A stretch of DNA of 64,000 nt from Pseudomonadales bacterium (GTDB taxonomy: Bacteria > Pseudomonadota > Gammaproteobacteria > Pseudomonadales > Azotimanducaceae). The notes beneath the pieces are model-generated. The model was not told the origin of the DNA and did not search any database. It worked only from the letters and a program-made list of their open reading frames with translations. Where the stretch lies: assembly GCA_041395945.1 (NCBI GenBank), contig JAWKZN010000001.1, forward strand, positions 682,001 to 746,000. The letters run 5' to 3'. Positions 52,519-61,281 of this stretch are shown piece after piece; positions within the stretch are counted from its first letter, which is position 1, and every line of letters begins with the position of its first letter. A program made the position numbers and the translations under genes.

Positions 52519-55170
52519 CTACAACTGGTTGGCGAACTGGGAATCCAGGCGCTGCCGGATGGTATTTTCCAGCAGATAGATGCGCTCCGAACTGAGGATG
52601 GGCGCGCCGTTTTCGTCCGTGACCGCGAAGGTGTCTTCGACCCGCTCGCCCAGAGTGGCGATCCGTGCCTCCTGCACGCTCAAGCCCAGTTCGGCGAAGA
52701 GGATGCCGATGCTGGCGAGCAGGCCATGGCGGTCCGCGGCGATCACGGTGAGGTCCGTGTGGTTCGCTCCGGGTTTGTTGCGGATCACCACCTGGGTCGG
52801 GGTAGGCAGCTGTCTGATCTGCCGTGACAGGCGACGTCTGGGGAGACTCGGCACTTCCTCTGTATCGCTGAGCGCCTGTTCGAGTCCGGCGATGATTTCT
52901 TCCCGGTCCTTCTTGCGCTCACCGGGCGCATCCCCCTGCTCGTCGAGGACGATGAAATTGTTCAGGCACAGGCCGGTGGATGAGGTGTGGATATTGGCTT
53001 CGTGCACAGACAGTCCGAGCTGACTGAGTGCAGCGACAGTGCTGGCAAACAGTCCGGGTCGATCAGGTGTATAAATGCAGATCTCGGTGGCTCCGTCACT
53101 GGAGCCGGGTCCGCGTCGATCCTGAATCACGACCAGCGGTTTTGCGGTGTCATGGGCAGCGATGCGGGCAGTGAGGTCGGCCACCTGGCGCGGCGTATGA
53201 CGGAAAAAGAACTCGTCTTCGAGTATGTCCCAGACCGCACGCACATCAATTTCCTGCATGCCCCGATCGAGCAGTCGTTCCAGGGCGTTTTCCTGACAGG
53301 CCCGAACCGTGGCCTGCCGATCGACCGGCGACTCCAGCCCGCGACGCAGCGCCTTGCGGGTTTCGTTGTAGAGATGACGCATCAGGCTCGCACGCCAGCT
53401 GTTCCACAGTGTCGGATTGGTGGCATTGATGTCGGCCACGGTGAGGGCATACAGATAGTTCAGGCGGCGCTCCGACTTGATTTCCCTGGCGAACTCCTGA
53501 ATCTCGTCAGGATCGTAGATGTCGCGGCGCTGTGCGGTGCTCGACATGAACAGATGCTTCTCGACAAGCCACCCCACCAGTTCGGTGTCGTCTTCGTTGA
53601 GGCCGTGGCGGGTACAGAATGCCTGGACATCTCTGGCACCCAGTGCCGAATGATCGCCGCCCCGGCCTTTGCCGATGTCGTGATACAGACCGGCGATGTA
53701 GAGCAGTTCGATTTTCGGCAGGTTGCGCACACAGTGACAGGCTACGGGGAATTCGGCCTCACTGGCCCGGTAGTGGAAGCGCCGCATGTTGCGGATGACC
53801 ATCATGGTGTGGGCGTCCACGGTGTAGATATGGAACAGGTCATGCTGCATCTGGCCGATGATCTGTCCGTACTCAGGCAGATAACGACCCAGTACCCCGT
53901 AACGCCGCATCCGGGTGAGCTGGGATACCAGGGTGTAGGGGGCTTTCAGCAGTTCAAGGAACAGGCGGGTGTTGTCCGCATCCGACCTGAAGGCATCGTC
54001 GATCAGATGCAGTCGATCGCGTATGGCGCGGATGGTCTGTGCCCGCACACCGGAAATGTCCCGGCGATTGGCCATGATCACGAAAATCTCCATGATGGCG
54101 CTGGGCGTTTCGTCGAAGATTTCCTCGCGGATGACCTCGATGTAATTGTTGCGGATGCGGAAACGCTCGTTGATCGGTTCAACCACCGGCTTTTCGTTGC
54201 CGCGCAGAATGGATTCGTCGAAGTACTGCAGCACGATGTCGTTGACCTCGCGCAGCGCCAGTACGTGCTCGTAGTAGAGCTTCATGAATCGCTCGACGCC
54301 GAGCTTTGCTTCCGTGTCGGCGAATCCCAGGCGCCGGGCCAGGGCGCGCTGGCTTTCGAACTGCAGCCGGTCTTCCTTGCGACCGGCCAGCAGGTGCAGG
54401 CCATAACGAACCCACCAGAGAAAGCGTCTGCCATCGATCAGCCAGAGCCGCTCCTGGGCGGTCAGTGCGCCGATTTTTTCCAGGTCGCGCATATCCTGTG
54501 TGCCGAACTGGCGCTGAAATATCCACAGGGCCGTCTGCAGGTCCCGCAGTCCGCCCGGTGATGCCTTGATGTTGGGTTCGAGGCCGTAGTCCACATTGTC
54601 GAACTGTCGATGCCGCGCCAGCTGCTCATCGCGTTTCGCTCTGAAGAATTTGTCCGGCGGCCAGAGCCGGGGTGAGGCCAGAATTCTGTCGAGCTTGCGG
54701 GCCAGCTTCGTCGAGCCCTGGAGGTGGCGGCGCTCGTACATCGCCGTCGCCACCGTGATGTCGCGGATGGCTTCTGCCTTGCAGTCCGCAAGCCGGCGGA
54801 CGCTGTGACCGACCTCGAGTTTCAGATCGAAAAGGCAGTGCACAAAGGTGCGGATTTCGTCCTGCCAGCGGCTGCTGCGGCGGGTCACAATCAGCAGATC
54901 GACGTCTGAGTGGGGGAATTGTTCTCCCCGGCCATAGCCACCAACCGCGAAGAGGCTCAGGTCCCTGGCGGCTTTCTCGGGGATGCAGGCGTGCCAGAGT
55001 TCGGCGATCGCTGCGTCCATCGCCTGGGTGCGCTCAGTGAGCAGATCCTCGACGTTATGACGGCTCCAGTAGCGGTCCTCGAGTTCTGCGTCTTTTTTGG
55101 CCAGGCGCAGCCGCACGGACTCCGCCAGGGCATCCGGACCGTCGCCGAATCGCTTTGCGGCTGCGGTCAC
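52519..55170 (-). CDS. glnD: [Protein-PII] uridylyltransferase/uridylyl-removing enzyme GlnD
   Basis: GlnD senses glutamine and modifies PII to control nitrogen assimilation. The 883-residue protein has an N-terminal nucleotidyltransferase domain (VGGYGRGEQFPHSDVDLLIV). An HD hydrolase domain (HTMMVIRNM, LYHDIGKGRGGDHSALGA) follows, then two C-terminal ACT domains (TEICIYTPDRPGLFASTVAALSQLGLSVHEANI and LTVIAADRHGLLASIGILFAELGLSVQEARI). It overlaps map by four bases and precedes dapC by 13. Confidence 0.96.
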   Translation of the reverse strand: MTAAAKRFGDGPDALAESVRLRLAKKDAELEDRYWSRHNVEDLLTERTQAMDAAIAELWHACIPEKAARDLSLFAVGGYGRGEQFPHSDVDLLIVTRRSSRWQDEIRTFVHCLFDLKLEVGHSVRRLADCKAEAIRDITVATAMYERRHLQGSTKLARKLDRILASPRLWPPDKFFRAKRDEQLARHRQFDNVDYGLEPNIKASPGGLRDLQTALWIFQRQFGTQDMRDLEKIGALTAQERLWLIDGRRFLWWVRYGLHLLAGRKEDRLQFESQRALARRLGFADTEAKLGVERFMKLYYEHVLALREVNDIVLQYFDESILRGNEKPVVEPINERFRIRNNYIEVIREEIFDETPSAIMEIFVIMANRRDISGVRAQTIRAIRDRLHLIDDAFRSDADNTRLFLELLKAPYTLVSQLTRMRRYGVLGRYLPEYGQIIGQMQHDLFHIYTVDAHTMMVIRNMRRFHYRASEAEFPVACHCVRNLPKIELLYIAGLYHDIGKGRGGDHSALGARDVQAFCTRHGLNEDDTELVGWLVEKHLFMSSTAQRRDIYDPDEIQEFAREIKSERRLNYLYALTVADINATNPTLWNSWRASLMRHLYNETRKALRRGLESPVDRQATVRACQENALERLLDRGMQEIDVRAVWDILEDEFFFRHTPRQVADLTARIAAHDTAKPLVVIQDRRGPGSSDGATEICIYTPDRPGLFASTVAALSQLGLSVHEANIHTSSTGLCLNNFIVLDEQGDAPGERKKDREEIIAGLEQALSDTEEVPSLPRRRLSRQIRQLPTPTQVVIRNKPGANHTDLTVIAADRHGLLASIGILFAELGLSVQEARIATLGERVEDTFAVTDENGAPILSSERIYLLENTIRQRLDSQFANQL

Positions 55171-55958
55171 CCAAACTGCTCGTCACTACGCAAGGTGAGC
55201 ACCTCAGCTCCGCTGCGGGTGACCAGGATGGTGTGCTCCCATTGGGCGGACAGCTTGTGGTCTTTGGTGACCACGGTCCAGTGATCGGGCAGGATCTTCA
55301 CGTGGCGCTTGCCCGCATTGATCATCGGTTCGATGGTGAAAGTCATGCCTTCTTCGAGTCGGATGCCGGTATCCGGTCTGCCGTAGTGGACAACCTGGGG
55401 CTCGTCGTGGAACACCCGGCCGATACCATGTCCGCAGAACTCCCGCACCACGGAGAAGTGGTTGGCTTCGGCATGGCTCTGGATCGCATGCCCGATGTCG
55501 CCGAGCCTGGCGCCCGCGCGGACAGCCTCTATGCCCAGGTACAGACACTCCTGGGTGACCCGGACCAGGCGCTCGGCGAGTACCGAGGGATTGCCGACGA
55601 AGAACATTTTCGATGTGTCGCCGTGGAATCCGTCGGCGATCACTGTGACATCTATGTTTAGAATATCTCCATTTTTCAACACCTTACGATCACTTGGTAT
55701 GCCGTGGCAGACCACGTGATTCACCGAAGTGCAGATGGATTTCGGGAAAGCCGGCTGGCCGGGCGCGTTGCTGTAGTTCAGGGGAGCGGGAATACAGCCG
55801 AGTTCGTCAACGATCATGTGATGGCAGATGTCATTGAGCTCGCCGGTGGTCACACCGGGTTGCACCCGCTCACCGATACGCTCGAGTACGCTGGCCGCCA
55901 GCCGCCCGGCGTGGCGCATGCGGGCGATATCGTCTTCGTTCGTGAGCCTGGCGGTCAT
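55167..55958 (-). CDS. map: Methionine aminopeptidase, type I
   Basis: Map removes N-terminal Met. From ATG 55958 the protein is 263 residues, the usual type I length. Metal-ligand motifs are visible: ILNIDVTVIADGFHGDTSKMF (two Asp), EFCGHGIGRVFHDEP (His), GMTFTIEPMI (Glu) and WEHTILVT (Glu). The frame is open to 56048, but the added Arg/Thr/Pro-rich residues are not family-like. It is divergent from rpsB across a 348-base gap, as in E. coli and Pseudomonas. Confidence 0.96.
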   Translation of the reverse strand: MTARLTNEDDIARMRHAGRLAASVLERIGERVQPGVTTGELNDICHHMIVDELGCIPAPLNYSNAPGQPAFPKSICTSVNHVVCHGIPSDRKVLKNGDILNIDVTVIADGFHGDTSKMFFVGNPSVLAERLVRVTQECLYLGIEAVRAGARLGDIGHAIQSHAEANHFSVVREFCGHGIGRVFHDEPQVVHYGRPDTGIRLEEGMTFTIEPMINAGKRHVKILPDHWTVVTKDHKLSAQWEHTILVTRSGAEVLTLRSDEQFG

Positions 55959-56050
55959 CTGCTGTCCTGTGTCGGGCCTGTCTGTATCGGGCCGGTGTCG
56001 GGTACCCGGCCTCCGTGCGCCTGTGATGGTCGGGCCGGTACCCTGCACTT

Positions 56051-56306
56051 TTGCTAGTCGGGCCGGTTATGGTATAAAGCGCGCCGCTCCGGGGCAACGA
56101 GCGTCTACCTCGGTACGCCCAGGCGTCGGCTTGCCGACAGGCCGCTCCCGGAGCACGGAAAACGAAACTGACCTAAATCATACACGCTGTCCGTCACGTA
56201 CCTCCGGGTGCCCGCTCAGGTGGCTGCTTGGATTCGAATGAATCCGCAGCGTCTGCCTGCCGGTCGAGGTGCGGGGATTAGCGCGAGAAACAACCCGGAG
56301 ATATAA
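56051..56306 (+). promoter_or_regulatory. rpsB promoter and long structured 5' leader
   Basis: This covers most of the 348-base map-rpsB gap. TTGCTA (56051-56056) and TATAAA (56073-56078), spaced 16, form a good promoter and imply a leader of about 220 bases. The leader has a long-range stem GCTCCGGG (56086-56093) with CCCGGAGC (56147-56154), enclosing a small GTCGG-CTTG-CCGAC hairpin (near 56125-56138). CCCGGAGAT just before the start contains the rpsB ribosome-binding site. Long structured rpsB leaders bind S2 for autoregulation in other gammaproteobacteria; that role here is inferred. The remaining 55959-56050 shows nothing clear. Confidence 0.55.
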
Positions 56307-57152
56307 ATGACGATAACCATGCGCGACATGCTGGCCGCCGGCGTGCACTTCGGCCATCAGACCCGATTCTGGAATCCCAAGATGTCACCCTACATCTTCG
56401 GTTCCCGCAACAAGATCCATATCATCAACCTCGAAAAAACGCTGCCCGCCTTCAATGCGGCGCTGGCGGAGCTCACCCGGCTGGGGGCACGCAAGCACAA
56501 GATTCTGTTCGTCGGCACCAAACGTGCAGCGGCCAAGGTCATTCGCGAGCAGGCTCTGCGCATCGGCATGCCCTACGTGGATCAGCGCTGGCTGGGCGGC
56601 ATGCTGACCAACTACAAAACCATCCGGCAGTCGATCAAGAAACTGCAGGAGCTGGAGGTACAGGCCCAGGATGGTACCTTCGAGATGCTGCCCAAGCACG
56701 AAGCCCTTCAGCGCACCCGCCTGATGGCCAAGCTCGAAGCGAGTCTCGGCGGCATCAAGAATATGGGTGGACTGCCCGATGCGCTGTTCGTAGTCGACGT
56801 GATGCACGAGCATATTGCCGTCACCGAGGCCAACAAGCTCGGGATACCCGTGTTCGGTGTGGTCGACTCGAACAGCGATCCGGCCGGTGTGGATTTTGTC
56901 ATCCCCGGCAACGACGACGCGATTCGCGCGATCCGCCTCTATGTCACAGCGGCAGCCGATGCGATCGCCGAAGGCAGCGGCAAGGCCGCAGGCACGGTGC
57001 GCGCTGACGAATTCGTCGAGGTCGAGGAGGAGGCAGTCCCCGCGCCGGTGAAAGAGACCGCAGCGGCGAAAGAGCCCGCGGCGGCAGAACCCGCCACAGC
57101 GGACGCCGAGCCTGCAGCAGCGGTCGATCAGGCGGCGCAGAGCAAGGAGTAG
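56307..57152 (+). CDS. rpsB: 30S ribosomal protein S2
   Basis: S2 joins the 30S late and recruits S1. The 281-residue protein starts MTITMRDMLAAGVHFGHQTRFWNPKM and contains LNEKT-region RNKIHIINLEKTLPAF, DQRWLGGMLTNYKTI and FGVVDSNSDPAGVDFVIPGNDDAIRAI, all S2 hallmarks. It has an Ala/Glu-rich C-terminal extension of about 40 residues beyond the 241-residue E. coli form, likely disordered. tsf follows after five bases. Confidence 0.97.
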   Translation: MTITMRDMLAAGVHFGHQTRFWNPKMSPYIFGSRNKIHIINLEKTLPAFNAALAELTRLGARKHKILFVGTKRAAAKVIREQALRIGMPYVDQRWLGGMLTNYKTIRQSIKKLQELEVQAQDGTFEMLPKHEALQRTRLMAKLEASLGGIKNMGGLPDALFVVDVMHEHIAVTEANKLGIPVFGVVDSNSDPAGVDFVIPGNDDAIRAIRLYVTAAADAIAEGSGKAAGTVRADEFVEVEEEAVPAPVKETAAAKEPAAAEPATADAEPAAAVDQAAQSKE

Positions 57153-57157
57153 CCGAT

Positions 57158-58027
57158 ATGGCAATCACAGCAGCACTGGTCAAAGAGCTCCGGGAACGTA
57201 CCGGGCTCGGCATGATGGACTGCAAGCGCGCCCTGGAAGATGTCGATGGCGATCTCGAACTCGCCATCGAGGAACTGCGCAAGAAGAGCGCCCTCAAGGC
57301 CGCAAAAAAGGCGGGTCGAACCACGGCAGACGGCCTGCTGGGTATCAAGGTTGCCCCGGATGGCAGCAAGGGTGCGCTGGTAGAAGTCAATATCGAGACC
57401 GACTTTGCCGCCAAGAATGAAAAATTCATCGCCTTTGTCGAAGCGGTGACCGCCGCTGTCTTCGCTGCAGGCAGCAGCGATGTCGCTGCGGTACTGGCTG
57501 CGGGCCTCGAGAAGAAGCGCGAAAGTCTGGTGCAGGAAATCGGTGAGAACATCAGCGTGCGACGGGCGGTATGTTTCGAATCGGCGGACGGCTTCATCAC
57601 CAGCTACCTGCACTCGGACAACCGCAAGGCGGTGCTGATCGAACTCGACAAAGCCGATGAAGACCTCGGGCGCGACATCGCCATGCACGTGACCGCGGTC
57701 AACCCGATGGTGGTCACCTCAGCGGAAGTTCCGGCCGACGTGCTGGCGAAAGAGCGGGAAATCTATACCTCCCAGGCTGCCGAGAGCGGCAAGCCGGCGG
57801 ACATCGTGGCGAAGATGGTAGAGGGTCGAGTCCGCAAATTCCTGAGCGAAGTCAGCCTGGTGGACCAGCCCTTTGTGAAAGACAGCAGTATCAGCGTCGG
57901 CAAACTGCTCAAGGACCGGGGCAACGGCTGCCGTCGGTTCGTGCGCTTTGAGGTGGGTGAGGGCATCGAAGTGGCGAAAGTCGACTTCGCGGCCGAGGTG
58001 GCCGCACAGGTGAAAGGCGGGGCATAG
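57158..58027 (+). CDS. tsf: Elongation factor Ts
   Basis: EF-Ts is the nucleotide-exchange factor of EF-Tu. The 289-residue protein has the N-terminal UBA-like signature VKELRERTGLGMMDCKRALED and the EF-Tu contact motif NIETDFAAKNEKF. The core repeats follow (HVTAVNPMVVTSAEVPADVLAKEREIY, KFLSEVSLVDQPFVKD). It is co-transcribed with rpsB. Confidence 0.97.
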   Translation: MAITAALVKELRERTGLGMMDCKRALEDVDGDLELAIEELRKKSALKAAKKAGRTTADGLLGIKVAPDGSKGALVEVNIETDFAAKNEKFIAFVEAVTAAVFAAGSSDVAAVLAAGLEKKRESLVQEIGENISVRRAVCFESADGFITSYLHSDNRKAVLIELDKADEDLGRDIAMHVTAVNPMVVTSAEVPADVLAKEREIYTSQAAESGKPADIVAKMVEGRVRKFLSEVSLVDQPFVKDSSISVGKLLKDRGNGCRRFVRFEVGEGIEVAKVDFAAEVAAQVKGGA

Positions 58028-58031
58028 CCCC

Positions 58032-58787
58032 TTGGCTGTTCAGCCCGGAAAGCGCCCCGCCGGATCTGTCCGCCGCGTGCTGCTCAAGCTCAGCGGCGAA
58101 GCACTTGCCGAGAGCGGCTCGGGCATCGATGCGCAACGTCTCAGCGCTCTGGCAGCGGAAATCCGGGCGCTCGTGGACGGAGGCGGTCAGCTCGCCGTGG
58201 TGCTCGGAGGTGGCAATCTGCTCCGGGGTGCCGCGCTGCAGACCGTCGGGATGGACCGGGTCACCGCTGATCATATGGGGATGCTGGCCACGATCATGAA
58301 CGGCCTGGCTTTCCGTGATCTGCTCGAACGATCCGGGGTGGCGGCGGAGGTGTTTTCCGCGCTGCCCATTGCCGGCGTGGTGCGGGGCTTCGAGCGCGAC
58401 AGAGTAGTCGAGGCGCTGGAAGGCGGGGCCGTAGCGGTGCTGGTTGCCGGAACGGGTAACCCTTTTTTCACGACGGATACAGCCGCCTGCCTGCGTGCTG
58501 TGGAAATTGGCGCAGATGCGGTGCTCAAAGCCACCAAGGTGGATGGCGTGTACAGCGCAGACCCGCAGATCGATCCCTCGGCTGTGCGTTTTGAAACCCT
58601 TTCCTACGATGGCGTGCTTGAGCGCAGGCTTGGTGTGATGGACCTCACGGCGATCTGCCTGTGCAGGGACAACGGCATGCCGCTGGTGGTATTCGACATG
58701 CATACAAAGGGTGCATTGACCGCAATCCTCAAGGGTGACAAGGTTGGGACCCGCATCGACGCGGGGGTTCCCGGCACTGCAGCATGA
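58032..58787 (+). CDS. pyrH: Uridylate kinase
   Basis: PyrH phosphorylates UMP to UDP. The 251-residue amino acid kinase-fold protein has VLLKLSGEALAESG, LAVVLGGGNLLRG, DHMGMLATIMNGLAFRDLLER, GTGNPFFTTDTAACLRAVEIGADAVLKATKVDGVY and a C-terminal NGMPLVVFDMHTKGAL segment. TTG 58032 is the start as read, four bases after the tsf stop; the short N-terminal extension (AVQPGKRPAGSVRR) would be lost if a later non-ATG start is used. Confidence 0.95.
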   Translation: MAVQPGKRPAGSVRRVLLKLSGEALAESGSGIDAQRLSALAAEIRALVDGGGQLAVVLGGGNLLRGAALQTVGMDRVTADHMGMLATIMNGLAFRDLLERSGVAAEVFSALPIAGVVRGFERDRVVEALEGGAVAVLVAGTGNPFFTTDTAACLRAVEIGADAVLKATKVDGVYSADPQIDPSAVRFETLSYDGVLERRLGVMDLTAICLCRDNGMPLVVFDMHTKGALTAILKGDKVGTRIDAGVPGTAA

Positions 58788-58823
58788 CCCCGGAATGTCG
58801 TAGCAGGGCATCCGGGACCTGAA

Positions 58824-58862
58824 GGGACCGGAGAAAGGGACCAGAGAAAGGGACCAGAGAAA
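58824..58862 (+). repeat. Three 13-bp tandem repeats just before frr
   Basis: Units at 58824-58836 (GGGACCGGAGAAA), 58837-58849 and 58850-58862 (both GGGACCAGAGAAA) are head to tail. A shorter degenerate unit GGGACCTGAA sits at 58814-58823. The last unit ends three bases before the frr ATG (58866), so its AGAG/GGAG-like purine run acts as the ribosome-binding site. Confidence 0.85.
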
Positions 58863-58865
58863 AAA

Positions 58866-59423
58866 ATGATCGATGACATCCGAAAAGATGCCGAAGGGCG
58901 CATGCGCAAAGCGGTGGAAGCCCTTGAAGGTGCCTTCGGCAGGATCCGTACTGGTCGTGCCAATCCCGCGATTCTCGATGGTATCCAGGTTGAATATTAC
59001 GGCAATCCGACACCCCTGAATCAGGTGGCCACCATATCGGTGGAAGATGCCCGCACTCTGTCGATCTCACCCTGGGAAAAGAATCTGGTCAGTGTCATCG
59101 AGAAAGCGATCCTGAAAAGCGATCTGGGGATCACGCCTTCCTCCACCAGCGATCTGGTGCGTGTACCCCTGCCGGCACTTACCGAAGAAAACCGGAAAGA
59201 ACTTGCCAAGCAGGCCCGCAACGAGGCAGAGCAGGCCAGGATTTCAGTGCGGAACATCCGTCGCGACGCCATTGCCGACATCCGTGAACTGGTCAAAGAG
59301 AAAGAGGTGGCCGAGGATGACGCGCGCCGGGGAGAGGAAGGGATCCAGAAGCTCACAGATCGCTACATCGGCGAGGTGGACAAAGCGCTGGGTGAAAAAG
59401 AAGCCGACCTGATGGAAGTCTGA
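58866..59423 (+). CDS. frr: Ribosome recycling factor
   Basis: RRF splits post-termination ribosomes with EF-G. The 185-residue protein has the family pattern MIDDIRKDAEGRMRKAVEALEGAFGRIRTGRANPAILDGIQVEYYG, PLNQVATISVEDARTLSISPWEK and the C-terminal helix NIRRDAIADIRELVKEKEVAEDDARRGEEGIQKLTDRYI. Its start is directly behind a 13-bp tandem-repeat array. Confidence 0.97.
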   Translation: MIDDIRKDAEGRMRKAVEALEGAFGRIRTGRANPAILDGIQVEYYGNPTPLNQVATISVEDARTLSISPWEKNLVSVIEKAILKSDLGITPSSTSDLVRVPLPALTEENRKELAKQARNEAEQARISVRNIRRDAIADIRELVKEKEVAEDDARRGEEGIQKLTDRYIGEVDKALGEKEADLMEV

Positions 59424-59457
59424 ACCTTCAGGCCATTCACGGAAGATTCTTCTCGAC

Positions 59458-60255
59458 ATGTCTGAATTGAGGGCCAGTGTCCCAGCAGATCCCGCCCCGG
59501 TGACCCCGGCGGCAGGGACAGCCGACTCGGCCGCAACCGCGGTCGGAGAACACCCCGCCCACCCCCGCCACGTGGCCATCATCATGGATGGTAATTACCG
59601 CTGGGCGAAGGCCCGCCATCTGCCTGGTGCGGCCGGTCATCGCGCCGGTGCCCGCAATGTCCGTCCCGTAGCCGAAGCCTGTGCCGACGCCGGTGTCGAA
59701 TGCCTCACCCTGTTTGCTTTCAGCACCGAGAACTGGCGCCGACCCAAGCGCGAAGTGAATCTGCTCATGGATCTGATGCGCTCGGTGCTGGAAAACGATG
59801 TACAGGAACTCAATGAGCGGGGCGTGCAGCTGAGAATCATCGGTGACCGGGCCCGTTTTGCCCCGGATCTGCGCGCCCGTATGGACGACGCCGAGACGCT
59901 GACCCGGGACAATGACCGGATGCGGCTGAACATCGCTGCCAACTATGGCGGGCGCTGGGACATCACCCAGGCCGCCCGGAGTCTGGCGCGCGCGGTTCAG
60001 GAAGGCCGGCTGAAGCCCGAAGACATCGACGAGTCCAGCTTCGCCCGGGGCCTGTCCCTGGGAGAGATGCCGGAGCCCGATCTGTGCATCCGTACCGGTG
60101 GTGATCACCGCATCAGCAATTTCCTGCTCTGGGAGTTCGCGTACACGGAGCTGTTTTTCACAGACGCCTTCTGGCCTGCCTTCGGCCCCGAGCAGCTCAT
60201 CGAATCACTCGCTTGGTTCAACGATCGCCAGCGCCGTTTCGGCCGCAGGTCCTGA
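59458..60255 (+). CDS. uppS: Undecaprenyl diphosphate synthase UppS
   Basis: UppS makes the C55 lipid carrier precursor for peptidoglycan. The 265-residue cis-prenyltransferase has HVAIIMDGNYRWAKARHLPGAAGHRAGA (catalytic Asp in MDGN), LTLFAFSTENWRRPKREVN, NIAANYGGRWDI and EPDLCIRTGGDHRISNFLLWEFAYTELFF. Where most members read MDGNGRWA or MDGNNRWA, this protein has Tyr. A low-complexity N-terminal extension of about 30 residues precedes the core, so a later start is possible. Confidence 0.95.
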   Translation: MSELRASVPADPAPVTPAAGTADSAATAVGEHPAHPRHVAIIMDGNYRWAKARHLPGAAGHRAGARNVRPVAEACADAGVECLTLFAFSTENWRRPKREVNLLMDLMRSVLENDVQELNERGVQLRIIGDRARFAPDLRARMDDAETLTRDNDRMRLNIAANYGGRWDITQAARSLARAVQEGRLKPEDIDESSFARGLSLGEMPEPDLCIRTGGDHRISNFLLWEFAYTELFFTDAFWPAFGPEQLIESLAWFNDRQRRFGRRS

Positions 60256-60263
60256 CAGGCTCC

Positions 60264-61073
60264 ATGCTCAAATCCCGGATCATCACCGGACTGATACTGG
60301 CGGTCGGTCTGATTGCCGTCTGTTACCTGTTGCCCCTGACCTGGTATGCGCTGGTGTTCTGGGTCATCGGAGGACTGGGTGCCTATGAGTACTCGGCGCT
60401 CGCCGGTATGACCCGGATGACGAACCGGATTGCCTACGTCGGCGGCTACTCGACGCTGGTGGCACTCACCTGGTGGCAGACTGCGCTGCAGTTGCCGGGT
60501 CTGTGGGTGGGTGTGGCGGTATGGTCGCTTGCCCTGCTGGCAGTGCTGACCTACCCGGGCAGTGCCTCCGTCCTCCGTCGCGGCTGGGTGAGTGCCGGTG
60601 CCGGGCTGCTGATCTGCTGGGCTGCCTGGATTGCCCTGGTCGTGATTCGTGATGCGCCGTCCGGTTCGCACTGGATCCTCTGGCTCATGGTCCTGGTGGC
60701 GGGAGCAGATGTCGGCGCCTTCTTTGCAGGTCGCGCTTTCGGCCATACCCGACTTGCGCCGGAGGTGAGTCCCGGCAAGACCTGGGAAGGGCTCTGGGGC
60801 GGGCTGGCGATGGCCAGCCTCATGTGCGGCCTGATCCTGTTGCTGATGGGTCGTTTCAACGCCGGCTGGCTCCTGATCATGGTGCTGCTGGTGGTGATGT
60901 CGGTGTTCGGCGACCTTTTCGAGAGTGTCCTCAAACGTGTGCGGGGCATGAAGGATTCGGGCAGCCTGCTGCCCGGTCATGGGGGTGTGCTGGATCGTAT
61001 TGATTCGGCGGTTGCCGTGCTGCCCTGTTTCGCACTGATACTGGTGCTTGGCGGATTGTCAGACATGGGCTGA
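60264..61073 (+). CDS. cdsA: Phosphatidate cytidylyltransferase CdsA
   Basis: CdsA makes CDP-diacylglycerol for phospholipid synthesis. From ATG 60264 the protein is 269 residues with about eight membrane segments (LILAVGLIAVCYLLPLTWYAL, WGGLAMASLMCGLILLLMG and others). It carries the C-terminal family signature KDSGSLLPGHGGVLDRIDS. The frame extends to 60213 inside uppS, but 60264 gives the normal length and follows uppS by eight bases. Confidence 0.95.
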   Translation: MLKSRIITGLILAVGLIAVCYLLPLTWYALVFWVIGGLGAYEYSALAGMTRMTNRIAYVGGYSTLVALTWWQTALQLPGLWVGVAVWSLALLAVLTYPGSASVLRRGWVSAGAGLLICWAAWIALVVIRDAPSGSHWILWLMVLVAGADVGAFFAGRAFGHTRLAPEVSPGKTWEGLWGGLAMASLMCGLILLLMGRFNAGWLLIMVLLVVMSVFGDLFESVLKRVRGMKDSGSLLPGHGGVLDRIDSAVAVLPCFALILVLGGLSDMG

Positions 61074-61281
61074 CCCAGGCGGATGGCTGGTCCTTGCGGA
61101 TGCTGATCCTCTAGGATCAGGGGCCGCGCCGGGCGAGATGCTTTATCATGGCGCCCGTTTATCGTCGGCATGCCCGCCGGGCAGCGCGAATGTGTCGGAA
61201 ATTTTGTGCTGCAGAGCGGGCAAAGAACCTTCTGACGGACCACGACTCCAACAACAGTCAGCAATGAGGACTTGAGAGGGG
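61074..61281. other. 208-base gap where dxr usually lies
   Basis: Between cdsA and rseP there is no room for dxr and no recognisable fragment of it. The gap holds a palindromic stem, CTGATCC-TCTA-GGATCAG (61103-61120), without a T-tract, and a TATCAT box (61144-61149) that could be part of a promoter for rseP, with no good -35. Confidence 0.6.

Noticed and set aside
52987..54561. 524-codon plus-strand frame
   Set aside because: Antisense to glnD with its nucleotidyltransferase, HD and ACT motifs; no family resemblance of its own.
61048..61275. Small plus-strand frame in the cdsA-rseP gap that might be a dxr remnant
   Set aside because: The translation shows none of the Dxr motifs and overlaps the cdsA end; it looks random.
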